64,000 nucleotides of DNA, from contig OZ014417.1 in the NCBI GenBank assembly GCA_963965975.1, positions 3,391,821 through 3,455,820 of the forward strand, read 5' to 3'. Positions within the stretch are counted from its first letter, which is position 1; every line of letters starts with the position of its first letter. The stretch is from Xestospongia bergquistia (taxonomy: Eukaryota > Porifera > Demospongiae > Haplosclerida > Petrosiidae). The notes beneath the pieces are model-generated. The model searched no databases. It saw nothing but the letters and a program-made list of their open reading frames with translations, and was not told where the DNA came from. Shown here one piece after another: positions 24,660 to 35,481 of this stretch. Both the position numbers and the translations under genes were made by a program.

Positions 24660-25376
24660 CAGAGAGCCAATAATATTGGGGGGGGGGGGGGGGGGGGCTG
24701 ACCATGCAGGGAGTATATATAAATATTTATCAGTGATTTTAGGTCATGAAAATTTAACTATAATTATATGTTAGCTTTTTTTAAATATGAATGTTAAATA
24801 TTTGTGAATGTAAAGCTTTCTTTCAGCATTAATAGCAATAAATTCCTTGGCAATTTGCATAAAATCAGTTAACTGCTTGTGTATGTGGAGTTACATACAG
24901 TTGTTCAAACTCTGTTCAGTCATAGATGAGCGTAAGTAAGTAAGAACATTTCGCAGTGCAGAAAATGACCTCTCATCTGCAGCTGATGTTATAGCAATTG
25001 CTAAATACAATGTTAAAAGATTATGTGCTTCACATACCATTGATTTATAAACTTGCTGTGTGTTTATAAATCAATGGTATGTGAAGCACAGAGGTAACAC
25101 TAGGAAGGGCTTGTCAAAACAAATCAGGACAAAGGGGAAGTTGTTTTTGTAAGTGATCAAAATTGATATCATCCTTATAGCAAGAAATTTTAGCCTTTTG
25201 AAAATCTTCTCCGTAAACTTCACCATTTGCAGCCTTTAACAGAATATTTTCAATGGATAGACTAGGTAGCTGTACCAAGACTATAGACCCAACAAATAAT
25301 ATCGGGGGCTTGCCCCCCTTCAAAAATATTGGGGGCTTTAGCCCCTTCAGCCCCCCCCCCCCTTCATACGCCTATG
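24660..25376 (-). mobile_element. internally deleted hAT transposon with 8-bp target duplication
   Basis: Flanked by ACTGTATC at 24652-24659 and 25377-25384. Removing it restores a sequence like the paralogous repeat near 14740 (gatgactgcctcccatgaaa). The right end, read on the minus strand, starts CATAGGCGTATGAAGGGGG, a common hAT-type terminus. The minus strand carries the C-terminal dimerisation region (SADERSFSALRNVLTYLRSS, then a stop, then LHIHKQLTDF) and a second piece ending KQLPLCPDLF. There is no DDE core, so it is non-autonomous. A run of 21 G lies at 24676-24696 and C-rich runs near 25351. Confidence 0.8.
25024..25090. repeat. perfect 29-bp inverted repeat inside the hAT remnant
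   Basis: Arms 25024-25052 and 25062-25090 are exact reverse complements separated by ttgctgtgt. It interrupts the transposase-like frame between two recognisable segments, so it arose after the coding sequence. Confidence 0.92.
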
Positions 25377-25544
25377 ACTGTATCCCATGAAAGATTGCTA
25401 CCCTTATTGTATGTAAATAACATCTAATTAGTAAGACCTATTGTAACATGGTTATAGAATTTCAAAAAAATTTTTTGTAATATATTATTTACACTCCTGG
25501 CTTTAGTGATCATGATTTAACAATTATGGTATATGGAGTCTCCT

Positions 25545-26075
25545 TCAGATTATCATGTCCCACAACTAAAATATCAGTTACTAAAAATCTTACTAGAACT
25601 TTGGCCTCCTATTTCTATTGAATTCCAAAATTTGTCACTCAGAGATTGACAGTGAGAGTCTAGAAAAGCTCCATTACTCTCAGATGTATAATGATAAGAT
25701 AAGCAGCTTGCTGAAACCCCTATATAATTTTGTCAACACAAAGCATGATTAGTTGCTACTAAACTTAAGCTTACTTGAAAGAATTGTTTGACTTTTCCAT
25801 CTCCTCAGGAGTACAATATGTTGGTGTGCGTTTTAGTTGGAAAGTTTTATGAAGTTGCCATGTGTCATATTGAGAATTTAGTACAAATATTGGACTATAG
25901 AAATGTAAGGATAAGTATACTAACGGAAGAAAAGGAAGTGTTTTCAAGTGGTACTAATATTCCATCAACATTAAATGTCTATGTACCTGAGCCATAATAC
26001 ACTTCCAAGCTTCATTCCTGTTAGCCATGATACTTTTCTGAATTGACTCTATTAGTACAATTCTGCATCTTAAAC
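25545..26075 (-). pseudogene. esterase 3' remnant (exons 7-9), diverged copy
   Basis: Minus-strand pieces match esterase exon 9 (25550-25715), exon 8 (25780-25930) and exon 7 (25985-26070), more diverged than the three main copies. Part of the region around the catalytic His is deleted (gattgacagtgagagtctag). It resembles the remnant at 62880 more than the complete genes, so it belongs to a separate duplication. Confidence 0.75.
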
Positions 26076-26325
26076 ACTATAAATAGGAAACTATGTATAC
26101 TTATATAATATGAATCAGCACATATTGTAATTAATTATTGTACCGAAAATCAGTACTGTGGTCTTAGCAAGTATTAACAAGTTTATCAGATATTCCAATA
26201 GTCTCTACTCACTTTGTAAAATAAACAGATATTATTACTATATATTAGCTGTTGTGTGTTCATGTGTCATTTGGAATAAATTTGCCATGACAATATTCTA
26301 CACTTAAAATTCCTAATTTTTTATC

Positions 26326-27361
26326 ACAGGAAAAAGGATTTCATTTAATGTTGAAAGTTGCTAAAATTAATCAAATGTAAAAGGAAGTCATCAAGTTGTC
26401 CCTGCTGCACAATTCAATGTTGGCAGAGCTTATTATCAAGGTGAAAAACTTTAATGGTCATATTATATAATTATAACCTATAAATTGTTCATTTGCAGGA
26501 TTTGGTGTTAAGTAAAGCAATGATGAGGCGGCAAAATGGTGGGAATTGTGTTCTCATTCTCATTCAGTCTCTTCTGTTTGAGCAATGAACACTTTAGCTT
26601 GTATTATTCACTCATTGACAAAGAGAAGATACTACATAGTTAATTATGTTTAAAGTTATGTTCTTTAAATAGGCTTTCTCTTGGCATGTCAAAGCTGCGG
26701 AGAATGGCCACTCAGATTCAATGGGTATGTCAATGTCAAGCAAGAAATAAAGTTTTCTGTGACAGATTGTTTGTCTGGGTGTTCATGTGATATTATTCTA
26801 GGTACTCTTGGGTTGTTGTATACAAAAGGAGAGGGTTGTGCAGTTAATAAAGAATTATCTCTAAAGTGGTTAAAGAAGTCAGCTGAAAGTGGTAGCATAT
26901 ATGGATCAGGTCTCTTATCTCATTATTATTATACAATGAAGATGTATAGTAAAGCTGTAGAAGTAGCTAAAAGGTATCTCTTTTCATAATGTCATAATTT
27001 TCTACTACATATAATATTAGTGTTTGTGACCTCAGTGGAAATGTCGAGAGCCTTGCAGCTCAAAGTGGAAGTTTACCTACCCTAGTGTCTGAAGGATTGG
27101 CAATTGCATATTTTGTATATGCTCAATGTCTCTATCTTGGACAAGGGATTATAAGAGATGTTCAAAAAGCTAATATGTGTTTCACTAAGGTACATTTACA
27201 GTGAGAGAATAGTAATAATACTTATAACTCATATCTGATAGATAATACACTGATAAAATGAACATTTATTTAAAAGAAACATGTTTCTTTTATAGGAAAA
27301 AGAAATCAACAAACCTGTTACAGGAGATTTACACACAAGAATGATGTATGGAAGACTTTGA
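26326..27361 (+). pseudogene. LRP2BP-like pseudogene, block 3
   Basis: Exons 2-7 of the LRP2BP-like gene are recognisable; exon 1 is absent. Exon 2 has an insertion near 26365 (gctaaaattaatcaaatgta), and exon 3 has TAA at 26511-26513 and the same CGA-to-TGA change as block 2. Exon 5 remains open (TLGLLYTKGEGCAVNKELS). No protein could be made from this start-less copy. Confidence 0.88.
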
Positions 27362-27764
27362 AATTAAACACAAATCATATCTTATAGAAAACAATCAAGT
27401 CAATATGTATCATTAATGACAAGTCCTATAAGATTAATATTTTTTGAAATTGTGTTAATTCCTAAGAGTAAAATGGTGATCTTTAATGAAAATCTTTTGT
27501 TCAGGTTTTATTTGCTAATCTTTAAACTTGTACTATATCAAAATAGATGTTTCTTTATGTCAATACACAGTTGTTGTTATGGAAATTTAACATAATAGAT
27601 CCTATAAACCTTGGAATGTAGATGATCTATAATTATATTGATCCAGAATTGAGGCGTGGCTTAATTGAATAAAATTAATATTAAACATCATTTGCAATAA
27701 GAAAACATGTTATTTTTGGTTACCATTATAAGGATCAAGTAATAATAATTTTTAATAATTATAT

Positions 27765-30700
27765 TCAGCAAGATTTATTACATGGATAGGGACAGTCAAC
27801 TTCTTTTGACTCTCCAGAAGTCTTGAAGTACCAGTTACTAAAAGACTTACTGGCACTTTGACCTCCTATTTCTATTGAATTCCAAGATTTGTCACTCAGA
27901 GATTGACAGTAAGTCAAACAAGAGTCTAGAAAAGCACCATTACTCTCAGAAATTCTGATGGGATCAGCAGCTTGTTGAAACTCCTATTAATTATATCAAG
28001 GATGGTATGTTAATACATGATATTTTCTACTTACATGAAAAACTGTTCAACTTTTTCTAATTCATCAGGAGTACAATGAGGTGGAATGCATTTAAGTTGG
28101 AGAATTTGACTAAGTTGCCATTTGTCATATTGAGAATTTAATGCAAAAATTGGACTGGATATATGAGGATAAGTATACTAAATGAATAATAGAAACTGTT
28201 TGATTGGACTATACAGATCCACTATACCTGAGCCATGAAACATTTCCAAGTTTCATTTCCATTAGCCTTGATGCAATTCTGATTAACTCCATTAGTACAA
28301 TTCTGCATATTATATACTGAAATTGAATACAATAGAAAGTATATTGTCAATATTAATTTTAAAAAAATATTATAAAGATTGTTGCCAAGTACTTTAGTAT
28401 AAGGCAATTAATTTGAACAAAGCAGACATATTTAAAACAATTACAAGATATGTATAAGATATTTAAAGCAATGAGAAGGTTAATAAAACCATAAGACTAA
28501 ATTAGGAGCTAGGCATACAAAATTATGCTACAATTGCTATAGCTTACTTTATTCTAGATCTAGACAAACTAAAGAGATCAAATCTAGCCTATCACTGTGT
28601 GAGGAACCTTGTATATCTACATATTCATAGTATTAATTAAGACATTTCAATATCAGTAGAAAATACAGTGACATGCATAAAGTAATACTGACACTGCAGG
28701 AGTCAAATCGTTAATAAGTATATCCAAAATTATTGTGTTTGTGATAAAAACAAACAGTGTACCTATTTACTGCATTAGTATATATACAATTAGCAGTCTG
28801 TGGGTTAAGTATAATGTCTTCACTATCTTCACTAGTCATATGCATTGATCTATGGCGACATGTTAATTACATTACAGATATTACATCATGTATAATCCTA
28901 GCAGGCAAAGTATGTCATCAGATAAAGATACTAACCATATTGATATAATCCTCTGATGTACATTGGCCATTAATATTTGGAGTATCAATAAAAAATCTAT
29001 CAAATAACAAAAAGTATGAAACATACCAATAATTAATGAATATACAATATAATATTAGGCTCTCAAGATTATGACATCATTGAATCATGACTTACCCAGC
29101 ATCAGCCATAGCATGATATTTAGTTGAGGATGGAAGAACGCTTTGGACATAGTCAGCATGAAGATAAGTAGCTAATCCACCAGCTATAATAATGAACACA
29201 AACTAGATAAACAACAATATCAATTATATTTATATTAATAATATAATATGATCTTAATTTTATTTATTTGCTTAACACTTATACAAACATAATATTTAAT
29301 TGGTAATGAATATAATCAGTACTTAAAGCAGTTACGATACATCATAATGTCAGTCTCAAAACTCTCTGTATGTCTAAACAAATCACAAAAAAGACATACA
29401 TGTCAATAGCATCAATGTAGGGACTAGGAACAAAATGCAATAATATATTACTGATATAATTTAAGTGATTTAGATATCATCAATTTGTCAGATATAGAAT
29501 ACCAGTTTCATGATTATTGGGTTTAAAGTGCCTATATCGAAACACCATATTTTAATGGGAAATCAGTATAATTTTAGATGCTTAATCATGACCCTAACAT
29601 TAAAGGAATTATACAGAGATACAAAGGATAAAAGTAGTATAACAGTGGATGCTGCTCTGTAATCCTTTTATAAAACTTTTACAGATATTTCTTCATGTAC
29701 AAAAGTAAATTGTATGCATTTCTGGTGCTACCATTTTCATTGTTTATACGCCACTACAATTCCTTTAAGCACTGGGACTAAAAGTATGGTATTCTATTAG
29801 TGGAACTCTAAACACTGACTTAATAAAATGTTCAGCACTAGATATTTATAAAGAAGATTTGTATTAAGGTCTGTTCGCGTTCACCTTGCCGGTAAAAAAA
29901 TTATCATAACTTTCTAATAACTCGACCAAATTCAAAATTTCAAAGTCAAGTGGTTTCCTGACGACCATCCGGTTCTTTTGACGTCATTTTTTATATGATA
30001 AGACCCACAACGACAAGATTTTGTTGTACTTTCCATAAGCAAAGTATAGGAGATGCCATTGACCACGAGGAATGTGATCTCGTGAATTTCGTTAATCAAT
30101 AAAATGGCTGCCGTTTGAAGAGAGAAAACAGTATGGTTAGAAATTCATTCTAACTGTAAAACTTTAATCATATAGATATAGATAAAAGTACTATACTACT
30201 GTAGTTAATAAATTTTTCTTACAAGAAAAGAAAATCAACAATATACACACGGACACGTGGGCTTTTATTTTCATGAAATACACCACAAGTATTTAATTTA
30301 TGATCTGTGGTATGTGTTATGTATACTACTTACACTCACTATTAATTTCCGTCGGCAAGGTGAACGCGAACAGACTATAGTTCCATTACTATTGTAATTA
30401 TTGATTATTAAAATGTTGTGCTTTTATTCTATCCAGTATGTCCTATATTATATATGTATATCTTACATGATTCTATATGGATAATAATAGCTTGCTCTAA
30501 TATAATTACAGACTAATTAAATAAAAGGCATTGCTATTGTGTAATACCTATTATGATAAACTCAACTAGAACATTGTATACCTGAACAACCAGTTAGAAT
30601 CACTTCTTCAGATTTATTCATCCCAGCTATCATTAGTCCACCCAGTATTGATTGAAGTATTCTGAAGCCTCTAAAATAGATTGAAGTCCCTTCTACATCA

Positions 30701-31235
30701 ACTGGATGGTCACTATAGTATAATACATGTATACACAATCATTGATGTTATATTATAACTTACACATTGCCACTAAATGATGCTCCATCACAATAGTTAA
30801 TAAAAGCTAGATTCCAATCATAAAAGTCAGGATTAGTGTTTTGATTATCAGGAAGAAAACCAGAGAATGAAGCAGTAGCTGGCCAGGAATTTGATGATCC
30901 AAGACTGGATTTACTTCGATCTAAACAACCTCCTTCATCATAACACCATCCTCCATCTTCTAAATGAATAATCCATTTACCAGCACCAGTTCCTGAACCT
31001 ATATATAAGTATTGTAGAAAAGTGTGTCACATATATATTATATATAGCCATCCCATCCTTTGCTATCACAACTAACCTTGCCTAAAATAATATCCTGGAG
31101 GTGAGCCATCTAGACATAAAGCCTCTTGTTCATCTTGTAAGAGCACCAACTTAACTGGTTCACTATATACAACTATCAAAAATTTGCAAAGCAAGGACTA
31201 TATAAAAAGAAAGAAAATAGAAAAGAGTTCTTCAT
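27765..31235 (-). pseudogene. esterase pseudogene, block 3 (catalytic His lost)
   Basis: All nine exon positions of the esterase are present from the ATG at 31235 to the stop at 27765, but several lesions occur. Exon 8 has five instead of six T at its end, shifting frame into exon 9. The predicted catalytic histidine in SCLTHCQS is tyrosine (SCLTYCQS), and the oxyanion-loop phrase LEGGGWC reads LEDGGWC. A 501-bp MITE sits in the enlarged intron at 29877-30377. The signal-peptide exon and GCSAGG region look preserved, so decay is probably recent. Confidence 0.8.
29877..30377. mobile_element. MITE family 1, copy 1 (501 bp)
   Basis: Inverted ends share a perfect 23-bp core (GTCTGTTCGCGTTCACCTTG, then CCG). 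A TA dinucleotide flanks both sides (29875-29876 and 30378-30379). The block 2 paralogue near 21935 (tttgtattagttccattact) is the empty site and confirms a TA target. There is no ORF of note. A sister copy lies at 34044-34550. Confidence 0.88.
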
Positions 31236-31959
31236 CTCTACGAAGTCAACGAAGAATATGGCACGCCCTTACAGAAGCTGTCCTAATTCTACAGGCTCCG
31301 CCTCTTTAGTATGTATAAGGAGGATATTGCAGATATGTCTGTCTATTAGTTCTGGAGATGCTGTCATATTATTTTGTCAATTTTAGCATCATAACTAGGA
31401 AATAAATTGTATGACTGAACTAAAATGATATAGTTGCAACTTGTTGGGGTATATAAATCAATGAAATTTTAAAACATTTAGGGTTGATAGACTATGGACG
31501 CTTATCATATTTCTAAGTAGCATCATAAATATCTATTGTAGCATAAAAATGATACATTTTTGTTTCCTAGCCTGCACAAGTTTCTCAATCAATTATTTTT
31601 ACCAGAGCAATAACACAAGCATACAGAAAATCAGTACTGTGGTCTAGACCTTCATTTATGTTGAAGACTCAAAAGTTAATGTTTATAATATGGCTAGATG
31701 CTAGCAAAATAAAGCCACATTTTGATGTGAAATTAGCTATAATAAAATAAAATAAATGGTCTTATTAAATGCCACTTACCTGATCACAAATTACAATAAT
31801 AGCAAATGAAAATACTTTATTACCAGTTTATAGAAAACACAATAGCTTAATGTGAAATTAATACTACTATATATATACCTATCAGACATTCAGCAAAAAT
31901 TAGTTATGTTTAGACATTACGGTTTGCATCCGGTAGGAGGAGTTTGGATCGTTGCTGAA

Positions 31960-33015
31960 ATGGAGTCCTTACCTTCTAATTCGCTTTCCAATCATTGCAA
32001 TGGATCTTTTACCAAAAGTCAAATGAACCATTTACTGATAGCAATGACAAGTACTAGTGCTGTATCAACTCTGATGTGTATTGTGACAATAGCAATAGTT
32101 CTTTGTCTAAAGTTATACAAATATTTTGTTTATCGATTGGCAATTTACCAAGTTGTCGCTGCGTTATTGTTTAGTATGACTGAATGTCTGGTTATATTAA
32201 ATATGAACTATAGAAGTAGTCTATTTTATTCTATTGCCTGCAAGATAACAGCTTTTCTTATCCAATATACAATGTGGGTAAAACTTCTATTTACATTGTG
32301 TCTAGTCTTTCATATGTTTTGTCTAGCTGTGTGTTTGAAAAACTTTGTGAAACTAGAAGTCATCTACATTTTGCTATCTGTGCTGTTTCCTTTACTTCAT
32401 GTCTGGATTCCATTTATTCACAACTCATATGGCATAGCAAATGCATGGTGTTGGATAAGAAATTGGAATGACAACTGTCCTAATAGCAAGTACAAAGAAG
32501 GGATTATAGAACAATTTGTATTGTGGTATGGACCTCTCGTTGTCTCTCTTACTGTCTGTTTGTTTATGGTCATTAGCATCCTTTTTGTTTTAACTTATAG
32601 ATCATGTAGACACCATGAGACAGAGGCTGAACCACTGATGATTAACCAAGAGCAAAATCGTAACAAGACTGCTTTAAAACAACTCCTACCGTTGCTAGCA
32701 TATCCAATTGTGTTCTATATGCTAGTTCTCTTTCCCTTAATTGATCGGATCTATGGAGCTATATCTTCACATGGGAGCTATAATTTAGCAATGGCTCATT
32801 TAGTGACATATCGGCTGCTAGGATTTTTCTCTGGACTAGCACTTCTAGTTCATATCACTTTTCTACGGAAACCTCATAATTATCAGATGAATCATCCTTC
32901 TTCTGTCAACAGATTAGAAGCAGATACAGCAGTTTACACAAAATATACCACTGCATCAACTAATGCCATAACCCAATATATAATTGAAGGAACAGATTCA
33001 GAAAATGATGAATGA
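31960..33015 (+). CDS. intronless seven-transmembrane receptor, copy 3
   Basis: An intact single-exon frame of 351 residues from the conserved ATG at 31960, very close to copy 1 through all seven membrane segments. Differences include an N-terminal insertion (SNSLSNHC), loss of three residues after the second hydrophobic stretch (MTECLVI against MTVLIECLVV), and scattered conservative changes. An in-frame upstream ATG at 31906 could add 18 residues, but that segment is out of frame in copy 1, so the conserved start is preferred. The cysteines in the WCWIRNWNDNCPN loop are kept. This is the only clearly intact gene of block 3, so it may still be under selection. Confidence 0.8.
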   Translation: MESLPSNSLSNHCNGSFTKSQMNHLLIAMTSTSAVSTLMCIVTIAIVLCLKLYKYFVYRLAIYQVVAALLFSMTECLVILNMNYRSSLFYSIACKITAFLIQYTMWVKLLFTLCLVFHMFCLAVCLKNFVKLEVIYILLSVLFPLLHVWIPFIHNSYGIANAWCWIRNWNDNCPNSKYKEGIIEQFVLWYGPLVVSLTVCLFMVISILFVLTYRSCRHHETEAEPLMINQEQNRNKTALKQLLPLLAYPIVFYMLVLFPLIDRIYGAISSHGSYNLAMAHLVTYRLLGFFSGLALLVHITFLRKPHNYQMNHPSSVNRLEADTAVYTKYTTASTNAITQYIIEGTDSENDE

Positions 33016-33807
33016 ATTTACTTTGTATTGCAATTATGATTATTATAGTATCTGCATTTCCTATTTTGCTTGCTTTATTACTTAGCAGTTTACTTGCTAT
33101 AGATGTTAGCTTAATAAATTTTCTATACAGTATAAAGTAATCTATTACAATTACTTTTCATTAAAACTTCACCAGCAAACAATCAAGTATTGTTTGCTTG
33201 TACAGTGTGGATGATATATATATAGTTCTGGAGGATTTTGTGGCAAGATATAAAACTACAAAGAGTACACCAGTGATAAATATAAAATACCACTTGTTTG
33301 ATGTACATTTATTTGATTGCTAAAACAATTGGCCAAACATTAGTGATAGTAATGGTGTAATTAAACAGATGTAGGCAATAGATTCTCTATTAAGAGAAAG
33401 CAACAGATGTTCTTACTTGTAACTGCAATGTATGTGTAAAGATAACAGGGAAATAGATTGTATAGTATATAAAGATTAAAGTGGCCATGCATAGCTATTG
33501 TCTATTGAGATATTATACAAAATCTTATAATTCTGACAAACAACTAAATGACTGGTCATTATTATATTAGTAATGAGAACAGAGTCAAGTTTACTATACC
33601 CCTCAGTATCTCATCATGTACAAATAACTAATTTCCACTAAGCGCAGACTTATTTGTTGGAGATATGATTATGTAAACTGGAAAGACCTTGTGATTTAAT
33701 TGCTGAATCTGATTTAATTGTTCAATCAATTTTGGAATATTTATGTTTGAAGTAATCCTAACAAAGTCATGTCAAAGATGTCAAATCTTCCATGGCCAAA
33801 TGAATTC

Positions 33808-34040
33808 TTAATTAAAGATATATATCCTAATACTGCCAATGTTTCTCCTGTATAGGTACAAAGGGAAACATCTGTAGGTTGTCAGTAACACTACTAATGA
33901 TTTATAAGTAATTAAGGACAGGGAAGCCCCTGTGTCTAGTTCCATCGAAAGAACTGCCTTGTTTACATGAACTGTCAAAACAATAGGGTTGGTCTTGCCT
34001 TTGACTGGGAAGGGACTGAAATGATTGTTCAAGGTTTGAA
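33808..34040 (-). mobile_element. Ty3-type retrotransposon protease remnant
   Basis: The minus strand reads PIVLTVHVNKAVLSMELDTG then ASLSLI, the D-T-G-A active-site setting of a retropepsin. The frame degenerates after it. MITE family 1 copy 2 abuts it at 34044. No LTRs were found. Confidence 0.65.
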
Positions 34041-34043
34041 CTA

Positions 34044-34550
34044 AGGTCTGTTCGCGTACCTTGCCGGTAAAAAATTATCATAACTTTCTAATAACTCGAC
34101 CAAATTCAAAATTTCAAAGTCAATTGGTTTCCTGAGGATCATCCGGTTCTTTTGACGTCATTTTTATATGATAGGACCCACAACAACAAGATTTGTTGTA
34201 CTTTCCATAAGCAAAGTATAAGAGATGCCATTGACTACGAGGAATGTGATCTCGTGAATTTCGTTAACTAATAAAATGGCTGCCGTTTGAAGAGAGAAAA
34301 CAGTATGGTTGGAAATTCATTCTAACTGTAAAACTTTAATCATATAGATATAGATAAAAGTACTATACTACTGTAGCTAATAAATTTTGCTCTTACAGAA
34401 AAGAAAATCAACTCTGTACACGCAGACACGTGGGCTTTTATTTTCAATAATAACACCACAAGTATTTAATTTATGATCTGTGGTATGTGTTATGTACACT
34501 ACTTACACCCACTACTAATTTCCAGCGGCAACGTGAACGCGAACAGACTA
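34044..34550. mobile_element. MITE family 1, copy 2 (507 bp)
   Basis: Same element as 29877-30377 along its whole length, with TA at 34042-34043 and 34551-34552. Its left end lacks part of the inverted repeat (ttcgcgtaccttgccgg). It lies next to the retropepsin remnant. Confidence 0.88.
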
Positions 34551-34579
34551 TAGTAGGCATTTTAAGTGCTCAAAACTTA

Positions 34580-35140
34580 CAAAAAAAGAATCAATATTAT
34601 CAATATCACTTTGAACATATGATCATGGCATCACATACCACATAATTGACATTCAATCAACTTTACAAGTCCTTCACCACCACCACCACCATCATCATCA
34701 TCATCGTCATCATCATCATGGTAACACACACCACACTCTTCAATATTAATTTCATCAATTTTCTCGATACACTTCTCTATATGTTGTTTTTTGTTGAATG
34801 AACTTAAATCAAATTTGTCTTTAACTGAGCTGGTCTTTTTTGAGTAGGGAAACTCGAGTTGCTTTCTTTACCACTAATAGCCTTGACAACTGTCAAGGCA
34901 GTATTCATGTGATCCTTACAACCAATCTATTCATTCACATTATCTCTTAATGAATCAAGTATAGATGATATTCAACACCATCATTGAGCTTTGCAACTAC
35001 CATTTGTCTTGTTGAATTGGAAGACACAAATGTATGTGCTAACTGAAAGTTGTGCATGTGCTAATTACACATCTTTACATCAACTCCTGATACGTGCTCT
35101 TATGTACACAATACAATCCAAACCAATCTTTTCCTTTTCC
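34580..35140 (-). pseudogene. degraded PHD-like gene or transposon remnant
   Basis: Minus-strand text near 34620-34760 reads EECGVCYHDDDD, then a Gly run, then LIECQLCGM, a stop, CHDHMF. This resembles a PHD finger with its Trp codon mutated to stop. Codons around 34790-34970 (SGKESNSSFPTQKRPAQLKT) are open but unrecognised. Such PHD fingers occur at the ends of some transposases, which is one possibility. Confidence 0.4.
34675..34719. repeat. CAC/CAT trinucleotide repeat
   Basis: A run of cac then cat codon-like triplets with one cgt. Read on the minus strand it codes the Asp/Gly run of the PHD-like remnant. Confidence 0.85.
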
Positions 35141-35300
35141 CTGGGAAATGTATTTATCAGTCCTATTACAGAAATAGCAGTAGACCACATAATGCACTCA
35201 TTGCTTTGGAGAAGATTGTAACATGAATGAAGATAAAGAACAAATATCATAATCCTCTTTCCATTTCAGAAATTCCTTAATATAATTGAGGAACCTTTCT
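35140..35300. repeat. direct repeat flanking the desaturase, left copy
   Basis: Nearly identical to 37738-37905 (for example accacataatgcactcattg and catttcagaaattccttaat). The pair marks the junctions of a ~2.6-kb tandem duplication that includes the desaturase 5' half. Confidence 0.8.
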
Positions 35301-35481
35301 GTATTGATTTTAAGTTGTTGGTTAAACAAAACAATTATAAGGCAGACTTAAAATTAAACTACGTTGTTCTGGTGTCACTGCATCTGTAATCCACATAATA
35401 ATTAGATTAATAATTCTTAATAGGTATCAATTTCCGCCATTCCTGCACTTCCGCTGAACTTTTAAGGGCTGCTTAGTTTAA

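Noticed and set aside
25788..25997. Plus-strand ORF of 69 codons
   Set aside because: It lies antisense over the esterase exon 8 and 7 remnants and shows no family features.
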